From positions 14,941,592 through 15,005,591 of the forward strand of contig CM059623.1 of the NCBI GenBank assembly GCA_030435675.1: a DNA stretch of 64,000 nt. Direction: 5' to 3'. Shown piece by piece: positions 1 through 11,069 of this stretch. The notes below the pieces were generated by a model that searched no databases, was not told the origin of the DNA, and saw nothing but the letters and a program-made list of their open reading frames with translations. Within the stretch, counting starts at the first letter, position 1. Each line of letters begins with the position of its first letter. A program made the translations under genes and the position numbers. The stretch is from Steinernema hermaphroditum. Taxonomy: Eukaryota; Nematoda; Chromadorea; Rhabditida; Steinernematidae.

Positions 1-2592
1 CTGTTGTTCGGCCAATAGTAAGTATTCTGCTCGATGAGCTCATTAGATGTCTCGATTTCAGTGATCTGCCCTGATAACGGAGAATTCCTCGTCGACGAGT
101 CCAGCCATCAGCCGAGAATCTGCACGATGGGCTCGTTCGTGAACTGTCCCAATGGATACACGTGCCGCTCAGTGCACAACTCCAACGAGGGCTTCTGCTG
201 TCGAGGAACTACAGTATCCGTGACGGACGGTTGCCCTCCCGGAAATTTTGTCTACATGGTTAAAAACGAGATAGCGAATTGCGACCCTTTCAATCCACCC
301 AACGCTCCTTGTCCGGCTGGATACACTTGTCAGTGGTCGACGGCCAATCAGCGATATCAGTGCTGTGGGTCGAAGCCGTTGCCCCCACCAGAGAAGAAGA
401 GTAAGTCCGTCATGCATGGAGCAATCAAGTGGTCTAATGGAAAAGGAATGAGTGATAAAGGGTGCTCATATCAAAGATACTAAGCAACGTTTTATATGAA
501 TCACGATCGCAAGGAAGGCCTAAAAACGTGAGATTACCCCTGAATCCCCCCTGAGAGTTTGCTGAGTTTGTGTACGATGCTGGAGACGGCACATGTGAAA
601 ACAGATTTGGCAGAACTCTAGACCTGAAATTTCACTAAGAGTCCAATGTTGAGTTTATTGAAAGTTGGATGAAACCCTGATCCATGCCTCATTCCACTCA
701 TCTGATGTCTTTTTCGGCTCACACTCCCCGTCTATGTCCACGCTCACCCTCAATCTATGCTTCATCCTATGCCTTTTCCATTCTCATCCCTTCCCAGGTC
801 AATGTTTCAGACCATCTCTGATTAATAATACTGTTGAACACCTCCTATCTTGCTGGTAACACAACTTTCATTTCAGAAGACGGCTGTCCAAACGATCAAA
901 TCGCCTTCTTGGAAAAAGACGTGGTCCGTACGTGTTCGGCCGGTGGAAAAACATGTCCGATTGGCTACTTCTGCCAATTTTCCGCCATAAACAACCAGTT
1001 CCAATGCTGTGGCGTCAGCGCCGGATGTCCTAACGATCAAGTGGCGTTTGTTAGCGTCAAAGGCGAACCGGAGAAATGTGCCATGGGGCAGTCGAATTGT
1101 CCGATTGGATACTCCTGTCAGAAAACGGCGGCTGGTCATGCTGTTTGTTGCACTTCTAGGCTTACTCAGGGTAAGTCACGCGCCATATACGCTCTTATAC
1201 AGCGTGCCTTTAGAAGACTGCAACGAAGAACAGATCCTTGTCGATGGCGAGTGCCTCAAGAAGGCTTCTCCTAACGACAACTGTACAAGTAGTGCCCAGT
1301 GCATGGGCGGGTCAATCTGCTCCGGAGAGAAGTGCGCCTGTCCGGGGGGCACTAGACTGGTCGGAAAGTTCTGTCAGGTCATCCCAAGTAAGCTCACCTA
1401 ACTAGATCTAGAAAAAAGTGTCTTTAGCCTGTATGGAAGGGCAAATCTTGAAGGGAAACATGTGTCATAATAAAGTCCGCATTGGCGAAAGTTGCAAGAT
1501 CAAGGAGCAGTGTCCAGAGGGGTCCGGTTGTGAGAAGGGTGTGTGCTCTTGTCCAAAGGGTCAGATCGAGAAGAACGGAAAGTGCGTGGAGAAACAGACG
1601 AAGCCGAGCGCCCCGAGAGGAGCTGTTGTTAGCCGTCCTAAAAGTCGTAAGTTCTTTGAACAAAAAAAGAGTTTGGAGCAAATGGGAACAAAAAAAATGA
1701 AAAATAAATGCCTCATGCTGGAATCGAACCAGCGACCTTCTGTTTACTAGACAGACGCTCTGCCCCTGAGCCAATGAGGCTTATCTGATCGCAAACCATG
1801 AGTTGGTATTGACTTACTTTATTTGTATATTTCAGTAATCTCCAAATGTCTGAACCCAGCCATGGTCGCCTATCGGGACTTCCTCACCGACCGCGTCCAA
1901 TTCTGTTCTGCGCGCAGTAAACCCTGTCCACCGGGCTTCTCCTGCCAGCCTAACGCCATCAAGCAGCAGTACATCTGCTGCGGACCTCAAGGAGCGCGAA
2001 AAATCGTCTCACAACTCAACGTGAAAGGAGCTTCAGGAAATCCCCACGACGGTCAGACGGTCCACTCATAAAATCCAACCACTAAACATGGATTTCAGTG
2101 TGTCCCGCCGGCCGCATCCCCTATCTTCTCAACGGGCTTCCCCAGAAGTGCACTAAATCGCGTTGTGCCCAGGGCTACCAGTGTGTCTTCAGCGGACAGG
2201 ACTACTACTGCTGCTCCGTCGCCAAGAATATGGCGCCGACATCGTCTGAAGATGCCAATCAGTGCTCTAGGGGTCTCCCACTGATCTATCCCAGAACGAA
2301 CACTCCTGTCACGTGTTCTCCACTGAGGAAGGCTTGTCCTCGAGGCTACATGTGCGAGATGAGTTTGACGACGAAGAACTACATATGCTGTTCTGTAAGG
2401 TTGATGGATGAGCAATTGCCAAGTAGGTCGATGCTATAATAATCTTACTTAATCCGTTTCTTAGATGGCTGTCCAGAAGAGCTTGTGCAAGTCACTCGAA
2501 TTGAAGACAACGAGTCCGTTACACGATGTGAAAGAACATGTCCTCCAAATGAAGTGGCCATAGGAGGAATCTGTCAGAAGATTATCGAATAG
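1..2592 (+). CDS. Lustrin/EB cysteine-rich repeat protein, 5' end outside window
   Basis: The gene enters from the left edge, where an exon ends in Cys-Cys and is followed by GTAAGT, and it terminates with TAG at 2590-2592. Coding blocks lie at about 85-401, 875-1170, 1214-1390, 1429-1648, 1837-2077, 2097-2421 and 2465-2592. They encode repeated lustrin-type modules with the pattern C...CP.GY.C......CC, for example around 130-195, 305-365, 950-1015, 1090-1150, 1920-1982, 2165-2215 and 2335-2393. Two EB-type modules (six to eight Cys each) occupy 1214-1390 and 1429-1590. Such arrays are typical of secreted or extracellular-matrix nematode proteins; the signal peptide must lie upstream. The introns are short except 402-874 and 1649-1836; the latter carries an antisense tRNA-Thr. 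A consensus AATAAA at 2698-2703 fits the poly(A) signal. Family assignment is firm; the specific role is unknown. Confidence 0.85.
1709..1780 (-). tRNA. tRNA-Thr (AGT)
   Basis: A 72-nt cloverleaf on the minus strand. The seven-base acceptor strands GCCTCAT and ATGAGGC pair perfectly, a D arm carries TGGCTCAGGGGCAGAG, the anticodon stem TCTGT/ACAGA encloses loop CTAGTAA (anticodon AGT, threonine), and the T arm contains GGTTCGATTCC. It has intact A and B boxes and no intron. It lies inside an intron of the plus-strand lustrin gene, so it is antisense to its host. An apparently identical gene sits at 5736-5807. Confidence 0.93.
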
Positions 2593-3371
2593 ACGTCAGT
2601 TTTAATTTCCCCCATTTGAAGAGAATTGAACTGATTATCCGCACTTTGTGATAACGCCTCTTCAAAAAAGACAGCGCCTCTGGCTTTAATAATGCTTAAT
2701 AAATATTCTTTATGGTGAGTAATGTATGGCTGATACCGTTGCCAGGACTCTCAAGGCTGGTGCACCTCTTAGATCTTTTCCTCTTCTACCACATGATCTT
2801 TATTAGACCCCAACACTAACACAGAATGCCCGGAAGAGGGAAGGGGGAGCGAGAGGGGAACCGACCGACCAATGAATGACCGCGCCGGCCGACTGTTCGC
2901 TGACCCTTTGGAGAGCAGGACTGCTCGCATTTATTGTCTACCGGGTTAAACTGAAATATAAACGGATTCCATGAGCACCATTCTTGCCATCCAAAGGGCT
3001 GTGGTGTCTTTAACTGAAAGACCGTGTGCCCTTTCGTGTACTTGAAGGTCTTAGGTCGACACCGATAGACCACTAGTTGTGTTTACCGCCGGTAGGCTAC
3101 TGGTGTCCTGTCACCCACAGGGCTATTTGGCTTTTAGTACCTCCGCTTTTGTAAGCGGTGTGAACGAAAGTTGTTTGAGTAAATTTGAGTGCAATACTCC
3201 CGAAGGAAGCTTTCTATTAGAACAAGTGAGTGTGGCACTGCTTGGCGAATGATTTTCGCATGTCACCGCATTGCTCTAAAACGTAAATATCAATTCAATT
3301 CTGAAAAGCCTGAATTGTGTTTGTCCCACAACTCGTCACCGTTACAGTTGTACCCAAACGAAGTCGCGACA
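2593..3371. other. Intergenic region, lustrin 3' end to MxxVP gene
   Basis: The first 110 bases hold the 3' UTR and poly(A) signal of the lustrin gene. The remainder shows only short frames without splice support or recognisable protein. The stretch just upstream of 3372 is open in frame with the following gene but looks like 5' leader. Confidence 0.5.
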
Positions 3372-4148
3372 ATGAATCTCGTTCCCACAATTTTCATCGA
3401 AAACGTTGCTTCCCTTCTCGGCGAATACTACTTCGACAGACTGACGCTGATCAATGGACACTTCGGTCGTACTGTAGCAAGGTTTGAGAAGAAATGCGTT
3501 TCGTTTTGTATCAGTGGGCGCGACTTCATGGATTGTGATTTTAGACCGCATATCAAAAACTTACGTGGTGAACTGCTTACTGAATATCAACCTAGGAACT
3601 TCTTCAGAATCGAGATTAAAATCAGTTACGGTGACAGTGAAATGAGCAAAGAAATGATGAATCGGATCAATCAACTGCAGCGTCATGTACGTCATGTTGA
3701 GCTTATGCTCTATTACTGGGACCCGTCGACTATGAGTCCTAGCCTGATCGACTTTATTCAACCGCTCAGAGTCACTGAAATCACAGCCCTGGATAATAAA
3801 GCCTCCAAATGGGACATTGTGAAGAAATGCGTCCAGAGCTGCACACTGGAACGTGCCTCCTTCGAATATGCATCATGTAAGTGTGTTTTCGAGCTGCTTC
3901 TTCAGCCACAATTCAGAGAAATTATAGCTGACTATTGCTGTAATGACTGTCACTCGGACTCGGAGATGAGAAGGCTAAGTGCTTTTCTAAATGAAAACAA
4001 GGAGGCTATCCGTGGAAAAATGATCACAATCTGTGATATGGACGAATCCTGTCTTGAGAATTTGAAGAAACTCACAAGTGTCAATATTGATTCTGAGTAT
4101 GAGGAAGACGATGGAGACGAATTCCTATGCGCTCACATCTACTGCTAG
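3372..4148 (+). CDS. MxxVP-family protein (F-box-like N-terminus), paralogue 1
   Basis: Single-exon frame of 258 residues. It starts MNLVPTIFIENVASLL, a pattern shared with the genes at 24212-25000, 36721-37575, 51116-51773 and 53639-54634. The first 40 residues resemble a degenerate F-box helix pair, and the rest is a helical, leucine-rich region without a domain I can name. It is closest to the nested gene at 24212-25000: both have H-F-x-R-T followed by a K-x-C-V-x-F segment, then a stretch built around S-K-E/Q-x-M. The C-terminus is acidic (about residues 236-250). The frame is open upstream to 3189, but the Met at 3372 is chosen because paralogues start at the equivalent residue. It lies convergent to the CNG channel gene that ends at 4506. 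Function is unknown; a substrate adaptor for an SCF ligase is one guess. Confidence 0.7.
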   Translation: MNLVPTIFIENVASLLGEYYFDRLTLINGHFGRTVARFEKKCVSFCISGRDFMDCDFRPHIKNLRGELLTEYQPRNFFRIEIKISYGDSEMSKEMMNRINQLQRHVRHVELMLYYWDPSTMSPSLIDFIQPLRVTEITALDNKASKWDIVKKCVQSCTLERASFEYASCKCVFELLLQPQFREIIADYCCNDCHSDSEMRRLSAFLNENKEAIRGKMITICDMDESCLENLKKLTSVNIDSEYEEDDGDEFLCAHIYC

Positions 4149-4404
4149 GGGTGCTATTTTTATTTCTATTGTTTACTGTTACCTTTGTGCCTTATATATT
4201 TTATGATGGATACAAAGCAATCTGAGTGGTACGTCACTTCTTCGAATCCTGGCTTGAGAATTTGAAGAAACTCACAAGTGTCACAATGGATTCTCGGTAT
4301 GAGAAACAGAAAGAAGGACTCGAGATGCTATGGGTGCAAATCTACTGCTAGCGGTACTGTTTCTATTGTTCACTGTTATCCTTGTATCTTATCTGTTTTA
4401 TGAA
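4043..4404 (+). repeat. Tandem partial duplication of the 3' end of the MxxVP gene
   Basis: About 160 bp covering the last 35 codons and the start of the 3' UTR of the preceding gene (4043-4204) are repeated 200 bp downstream (about 4243-4404). The second copy keeps the same ending up to a TAG-like stop, followed by the same T-rich tail, but it has no upstream coding exon and has diverged by substitutions and small indels. Confidence 0.75.
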
Positions 4405-4505
4405 CTATAAAAAATTATCTAAGAGGAAGGAAGCCGTAGTCCCACCGCAACTCCCGGACCATCAGATTATCTGAGAGGATCTTTCAATCTGCCCAGTTCA
4501 GCTAA

Positions 4506-7500
4506 TTATACGTAAGGAACGTCTAGAGATTGAATCGAAGGGTCCGGCGCGATGACTCCGTAGCGTTCGAGCTGGCGTTCCAAGTAGCCAATTCTTTCTC
4601 GAAGCTTGAAAGAGGTACTTGTGTATTCCGCTGTTAGTCGGGCTATCCTGAAATGGATAGGCAGCGTTATTTCATCGAAAAATGTATCCCTAAGAACTGC
4701 GTAAAAAGTAAACATTTTCGTTTCTAAATGCTAAATTGAATTCCGAGGGAAACATGCCCTTTTGTCTAGGTCATGGTCATAGAAGCACGATCTTGATCTG
4801 TTTCTCTACAGGAGGTGACTACGGATAGTGATCGAGAAAAAGCAAATTTGGTACTCTCTGAAGCAGACTCAGAATATGTCTATTTTGAATCATGAATTGA
4901 TCCCAAATTGCTGCTTTTTTTGGCACGAGTAAGGTCAAAGTTTAGTCAGATATGCAGTCACAATTTTGGCCCTTATGGTATGTATCTTCCTTTTCACTCC
5001 TTACCTCAGCTGCACCACCTTAACCTTCTGGTTCAGCAACTCGCAGATCTCCTCGTTACTTCTTTGATCCTCCGCCGCCGATTCATCGATTAGATTGTCT
5101 TTCATCAAAATCTCACGTCCCTAAGCCATCTTATATCTTATCTGTATTCATAAAGGTCATCTTGCCTTCTTGATCAACATGTTCTTAGCCTCGGGATATT
5201 CCTTCAACGCGTTCATCAGATCAGCTTTGCTGAGTACAAACAGGTCAGTGTAGCCCATTGAAATGATGTTCGCCGTTCGCCGATTTCCATTCTTGCTTCC
5301 GGGGATATTCAAGATGCTCAACTCTCCAAAGACACTTCCTTCCAATAGGTAGGTGATGAGGGTACCGTCGTCTTTTGTGATCTTCAGTCTTCCCTTCTTC
5401 ACGATGTACATCTCGCGGCCGATATCGCCTCGACGACAGACGTAGTCGTTCGGACTGAACACCTGAAATCTTTGCTGTTACGTTGGAGGAATGGAGAACG
5501 TCGCCACCTGCAACTGGAGTTTGAGGACGAGCTCGGCCAGCAGTCCTGATTCACAGTCCTAAACGGATCAGGTACAGTATTCACAGTTCGAGGATATATA
5601 GGAGATTTGATTTCTTGGACCTATTTTCGATGCATAGTTTGCTTGTTTTTATAGTTTATGTAGCTTAGTTTAGAAGCCACAAGTTTGGGCAGTAGATGAG
5701 TTTTAACAAAATGTGAATGGGAATAAAAAAGAGAATGCCTCATGCTGGAATCGAACCAGCGACCTTCTGTTTACTAGACAGACGCTCTGCCCCTGAGCCA
5801 ATGAGGCTTATCTACTACCGAACCATCTATCCCTGAACTATCTCCCGCACTAGGGTTTTCTCTACTCGTCTGCCCGCTCTCGCGCCCCTGCGACGAGACA
5901 GTCGCGCCCAGACGGGGTCGGCGGTCGAGCATCTATCTTCACGACTTTTGCGGATTCCATCCGACGCTGATGATGTGACTCAGGCGACTAGGGCGGTCAT
6001 AGCACACGATGCTGAAGACTATGTTGCCTCTGAAGGCGGAAAAAGTCGTTAAGGAGACATTTTGAGCGCTGCTGACGTGCAGTCTTATCAATCGAGGGGC
6101 ACGTGTATGTGCCTTGACGACGAGTAAATGTTGATAAAAATGATTCTATGGACCATCCTTGTCACCCGCAAGGGTGCGGTTCATCCGTCCAAAGAACCGC
6201 AAGGTTCTTCCTGTGATACTTGTTCACCTTACCTGAAAAATTCTGACTTTTCTTAAAGTTTCGAAGTGGACATGCATAGCGATCTCGGCCTGGAGGTTAT
6301 CCGGTAGCATCTTCAACACTTCCGTATCCATGAGGCTTTGCTTGTTGGCCCACAGATAGTCGAACCATTTGATCACTCTTTGTTGGAGCTAAATACGTCC
6401 ACCACAGTTTAGGCTTTCCTCTTGGGCCCTACCGTTCTTGTCACTTTCCTAAGCCTCATATACTGCTTGATCGCGTCCATCTTATTTTGAAAATCTGTCT
6501 TCGCCGCGCCCATATTCGAAATCATATTTCCCACATTACCGACGATCGTGGCGAAAATGAGGACTCCACACATGAGATCGATGGTGACGAAGATGAATTC
6601 GATGTTGTGGACGGGCCAGGGCACTTCGCCGATGGTGGTTAGGATAAGGGTTGACCAGTAGAAGCAGTAGATATATCGCCGGGTAAAGGTGTCGGCGGTT
6701 CCGCTGTGGAAAAAAGGTTAAAGTGGGGTGTGGATGCTTGGCACATACGGTGGGAGGGCTTGGTGATTCGCTTCTCCATACACCCATCCGTCACTTCCCA
6801 GGCCAATACAGACGGACATCAGGAAATAGAAACAGGCGTTCCAGTGGATAATGACAACGATGTAGGCGATTACGCAGAATATTCGGAATACGTTAGGGAA
6901 GGAACTTCTAAAAAGAGAATCGTTAGCATAAAGCTGTTTCAACCGTCTCTCTTGATCTGAACCGTCCCCCCAGAGATTTCGACTGTCCTTCTTGAGATTT
7001 TGACCGCCCCCCCCTGAGATCTGGACCTGGTAGATCTTTCAAGTCTAAAATCGACCTAGTCTTTATGCCTATCGTGCATAGTCTCCCCTTATCCAACCTA
7101 CCTTGTCTCCGTTCTCGCCACGAATTCCCTGATCCTCTGATATCTCCCAAGACGATTAAAGCGGAGAATCGGGAATAGATAGACTTTCTCTGTGATCGGA
7201 CCCAGCAAAGAGGCGACGACAGTTCCTGCATGGTCCAACGGAAGGAGAGTGTAGATGTCAATGTGGAACTGCTCGGACTTTAGATATTCCTTCCTCACTT
7301 TGTTCAGGTCCCGAACCATAATTCCCTGTTCGAGGAACCCTACAAGCATGTGCTTATCATCGTATGGAGCCCTCGAACCTGTCCTGTTTCGAATCCACAT
7401 ATCAATAAGATAGATAAGATCCATGGGTAAGTCTCCAATGAGCCATAGGAATTTTCGGTAGTCTATGGACAGATCGATAAATACGATCCGAGCGATGATG

Positions 7501-9713
7501 ACGAGGAGGTTGTAGAGATAGGCGAATGACATCACCAGGGTCCAATAGTAGTGCATCTCGGTGCTTTTGTCGCAGACCCACTCATTCCAGATGTACTTGA
7601 GCATGGAGCCCTCGAACTGTTGCTCCTCCGTCACCTTCATGTTGTAGTTCATGCCATGCCGACTGAGAAATTCACTCTGCGCTTGTACACGATCGGACGA
7701 GTCGACGGCTTTCGTCTTTTTCAAGAAGCTCATGGTCTGTAGGGTCACGATTAGGGCTGGCATCTGATGTGGTCTAGCAACCTTAGCCACACCGATGAAT
7801 CGTCCTCTTGCAGTACGTTGGCTGGACGTCGTAGAGATTGGATCGGCCGGTATCGGGTCGGGCACGATTTCTGAGGTACTTGAGCTTGGTTGGAGTATTT
7901 TCAAAGGATTAGATGGACGGACAGGGGGCGCCGTGGAGCCTCGTCGTTGGGTGTGGCTTCTTACGCTCGTTTGTGATTGCATACTTCCTGGAAAAGAAAG
8001 ATTTATTTTGTGATTAATTTTTGTCTTGAAAAGGCGGTTAGAAATTATATTTCCTTGCATAGTAGAAAAGCGCCCATATGGATATGACTATCCCACAGAC
8101 TGTTCGCGAGTGGTCTAGCAACACTCATGGAAACTAAGATGGCCAACGCAGGGATCTGTTGGTGGTATCCTTATAACTTCCATAGCACGTTTATATACGA
8201 TCCACATCGACCCTACTAACGTGGAGTAGCCATGTGAGGGCATGTAAGCATCTAGGCGAGCATCGGATGAGCATGAACGGGGCATAGAATATGGCATAGA
8301 TCGGGGCATGGGATGAGGCATACACGGGACAGAGGTGAGGCATTGACTGGGTAAGAGATAGGGAATGAACGGGACACATGATTGAAGGATGATTGGAATG
8401 GAGCAGTGAGCCGCAGACAGAATCAGGTTCAGACATCATGATCAAATCAGACAGGTGACTGTCAGTTAGATATGAGACTGGAAAAGCATCCAAGCATTGA
8501 ACATTGAGCATGCAGAAAAAGTAAACGCATTGAGCATGAAGCAACCTAGGCGTGAGCTACTCTAAAACTGTCGTGCTGTGCAATCCTACGTATGTATAAA
8601 AGCGCCGATATGAATATACAAAAGCGTACAAAAAGGTATTAAAGTATCAAGCTATAGGCCATATCCAATCAAAGTCTGAAAAAGTATTTGTAGACTTGTT
8701 AACCTCACACACAATAAACGAGCTTCTGGAAGAAAAAGTAGAAAAAAAGAACGACTTGAATCGGTCTCAAAAACAGCGCTCTAAATTGGCGATGTTAGAT
8801 TTCTGGACGTGCGTGGAGTGTCGAATTCAAGGTAAGCTTATGTCAAACACTGCTCGATCAAAGTGAGATCACTACAACATCATACCTCAAAGCAGTCACT
8901 TTGACATATCATCATTCGGAAGGGTGGATAGGGTTTTCGTATATTTAACTAATGAACAACGTAACCAGCCTATATGACAATACACGCCTAATCAAATCCC
9001 ACTTGTTTAGTGTTTTGTCGAAATTTAAGACAATAGAAGCTAATGAACTAACCTGACTCCTCAACCGACACTTCTTTGACGGGGGTCAAGACGCCTGAAG
9101 TGGCCGGGCGCGGGCATGTGACTACAACTTGAGGCGTTTGCCCTTCGAGCGACAGCTTCTTAATCAATGAATCCCTTCTTTGTTCCAGATATACTTCCAT
9201 TTTAGGCTTTTCATCCTCCTTGGCGCCCAGAACTAGCGCAGGCACTGGAGGTTTCGAAGCTGGCGCTTCTACTGAGGGCATTTTTGGGGCGGCTATTGGC
9301 TGACTTTCCACGAGTTTCTCGGGTACTGGAGCAGGCTTCTCAACGATCACATGAGGTGGATGAACTTCCACTGTGATACTTTTTCGTTTTCCAACTTTTC
9401 CGCTCACTCTTCTTATCGTATTCTTCTTCTTTTCGACACGGCAAATTTCGGAGTCCGTCTTCACTTCGACTACCGTATCCCGTGCTGACGGGCCAGGAAG
9501 CTCTACCACTGGAGACACTTCGTGAATCTTGCCATCGCTTTCTTCCATATGAGGATCATCCGATTTGGTCGCTCTTTGGCCAAACTCGACTGGCTGACCA
9601 GGCTCTACGTCTATGCTGCTGGCTCTTGTTTTCGAACGCCTTAATCGCTTTCTTCGCTGCGAAGAACTATTTCTTTTGGCTCCCGGCTCACCGATTGTTT
9701 TTGGACGTTCCAT
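4506..9713 (-). CDS. Cyclic nucleotide-gated channel alpha subunit, TAX-4/CNG-3 type (paralogue 1)
   Basis: Eleven exons on the minus strand (9053-9713, 7782-7987, 7379-7736, 7102-7339, 6749-6907, 6433-6703, 6233-6388, 5508-5558, 5166-5462, 5005-5120, 4506-4647) total 2655 nt, giving 884 residues. Residues 1-289 form a charged, disordered N-terminus. S1-S4 follow (about 330-485), S5 with the HWNACFYF motif, a pore loop reading TTIGEVP near 565 (glutamate of CNGA-type pores), then S6 ending in [17 protein letters not shown]-linker leads to a cyclic nucleotide-binding domain (about 701-799) with FGELSILN and GNRRTAN, and a C-terminal leucine-zipper-like helix. These subunits form cGMP-gated cation channels in sensory neurons. 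A 39-bp in-phase intron (7340-7378) is easily mistaken for coding sequence. The exon 9 donor at 5165-5164 is GC. A tRNA and a dispersed repeat occupy the 5559-6232 intron. Confidence 0.93.
5736..5807 (-). tRNA. tRNA-Thr (AGT), second copy
   Basis: The 72-nt body appears identical to the gene at 1709-1780, with acceptor GCCTCAT/ATGAGGC, anticodon loop CTAGTAA and B box GGTTCGATTCC. It lies in the 5559-6232 intron of the CNG channel gene, on the same strand as its host. Flanking bases are partly shared with the first copy immediately upstream of the tRNA (TTATCT on the plus strand), hinting at a small duplication unit. Confidence 0.93.
5843..6050 (-). repeat. Dispersed ~208-bp repeat, copy 1
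   Basis: The reverse complement of this stretch matches 37800-38008 at roughly 93% by eye. An internal inverted repeat is visible: ACGACTTTT near one end and AAAAGTCGT near the middle, about 110 bp apart. The other end carries the word GACGA.CAGAGAA, also present in the terminal arms of the element at 44479-44742. It has no coding capacity and is best read as a miniature transposon or its relic, here inside a CNG intron. Confidence 0.75.
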
Positions 9714-10695
9714 TGCCGACCTGAAATGTCAACAAAAGGTATACACGTTGTCTAATTTTGATCAATTCTGGTGCTTATCACGCAGACTCTATTCTTACAG
9801 GGAACTCAAGATTCCGTCCTCTGATTTGAAATTTAAATCTCTTATCCCGCAGCCACCCTTTCCATACCATAAAGTTTTCATGGTCAAACAGGATCGTTCC
9901 GGGACCTACCAGTGATTGACATATCCAGAACAATGCTTGACTGAGCAGCATTGACTCAGGCCAGATCATTTCCAGATCAGTCTTCCGAGTTTTGTTGTGA
10001 AAGGACCAGAAACCAGAGGACAGTCATACGTTATTGATGGGTCCCACCACGACGTGCCTGATCGAGCACAAAAAGTCAAGAAAAACAGCCGAAACATACA
10101 CTTATTGTGCCTCTTCAAGCAAGTCGTGTCGAGACCCTCATATCAGTTAGTAAATGGGAAAGAATTATGGACTTTAATCATGAAAGCACTAGCTAAAGGA
10201 CATAGGATACACAGAAGAGTCAGCCTGCCAAAGTTTATGCTCGTAACACGAGGTTTGATACATGTTACCGAAAATGTCCCTAAATTTAACATTCCTCCAA
10301 ATGCTACGACGCATATAAAACCAACGCGAATGACTGTACTCACAGCGTCAGATGAGCCTTGCGCTCGCTCATCAACGAATAGGGCTCATTACGAGGGGTA
10401 GCTCCTAGCGACAGAGAACTGAAGCGTGGAAAACGGTAATTAAACAACACCCATTGTTCGGAGGCAGAGGAGCGCAAACATGTTGTTAGACTCTCCGGGA
10501 AGGCTTGAGCTAAGCCAACTAAAATGTCTCCAATGTTGTTAAGGGATTAGAGGGGATTAACTTCCGCGCGTAACCTATTATACTCACGGCCCACACGCAT
10601 TGTCAAAGAATGACGCGCACTGTGTGTCGCTTGATGTTCTTGAATTGCTGGAGATAATGTGTTTCAGCGGGTTGTTGATGAGCGCCAAGGCAGGA
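9714..10695. other. Intergenic region upstream of the CNG gene
   Basis: This is the presumed promoter and 5' flank of the minus-strand CNG gene, whose start codon is at 9713. Only short frames without splice support are visible, and no RNA gene is recognised. Confidence 0.45.
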
Positions 10696-10980
10696 CCTAT
10701 CCCTATCCCTATCCCTATCCCTATCCCTATCCCTATCCCTATCCCTATCCCTATCCCTATCCCTATCCCTATCCCTATCCCTATCCCTATCCCTATCCCT
10801 ATCCCTATCCCTATCCCTATCCCTATCCCTATCCCTATCCCTATCCCTATCCCTATCCCTATCCCTATCCCTATCCCTATCCCTATCCCTATCCCTATCC
10901 CTATCCCTATCCCTATCCCTATCCCTATCCCTATCCCTATCCCTATCCCTATCCCTATCCCTATCCCTATCCCTATCCCT
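10696..10980. repeat. Perfect (CCCTAT)n hexanucleotide tract, about 47.5 units
   Basis: An uninterrupted run of CCCTAT/ATAGGG for about 285 bp with no visible interruption. It opens all frames artificially (Pro-Ile, Pro-Tyr and Ile-Gly dipeptides), none of which is a gene. The minus strand reads GGGATA repeats, with G3 runs spaced by three bases as in telomeric G-quadruplex DNA, although the usual nematode telomere repeat is TTAGGC. It is flanked by ordinary unique sequence on both sides. Confidence 0.97.
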
Positions 10981-11069
10981 TGGTCATTACAAAGCACCTT
11001 CGAATGAGTAAGTTTATGACCACATTATCAAAATTACAATGCACAATTAATGTCAAGATTATGACAGGA

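Noticed and set aside
7340..7378. A 13-residue insertion between S3 and S4 of CNG copy 1
   Set aside because: The interval has GT and AG ends, is absent from the paralogue and from CNG channels generally, and removing it restores identical exon lengths.
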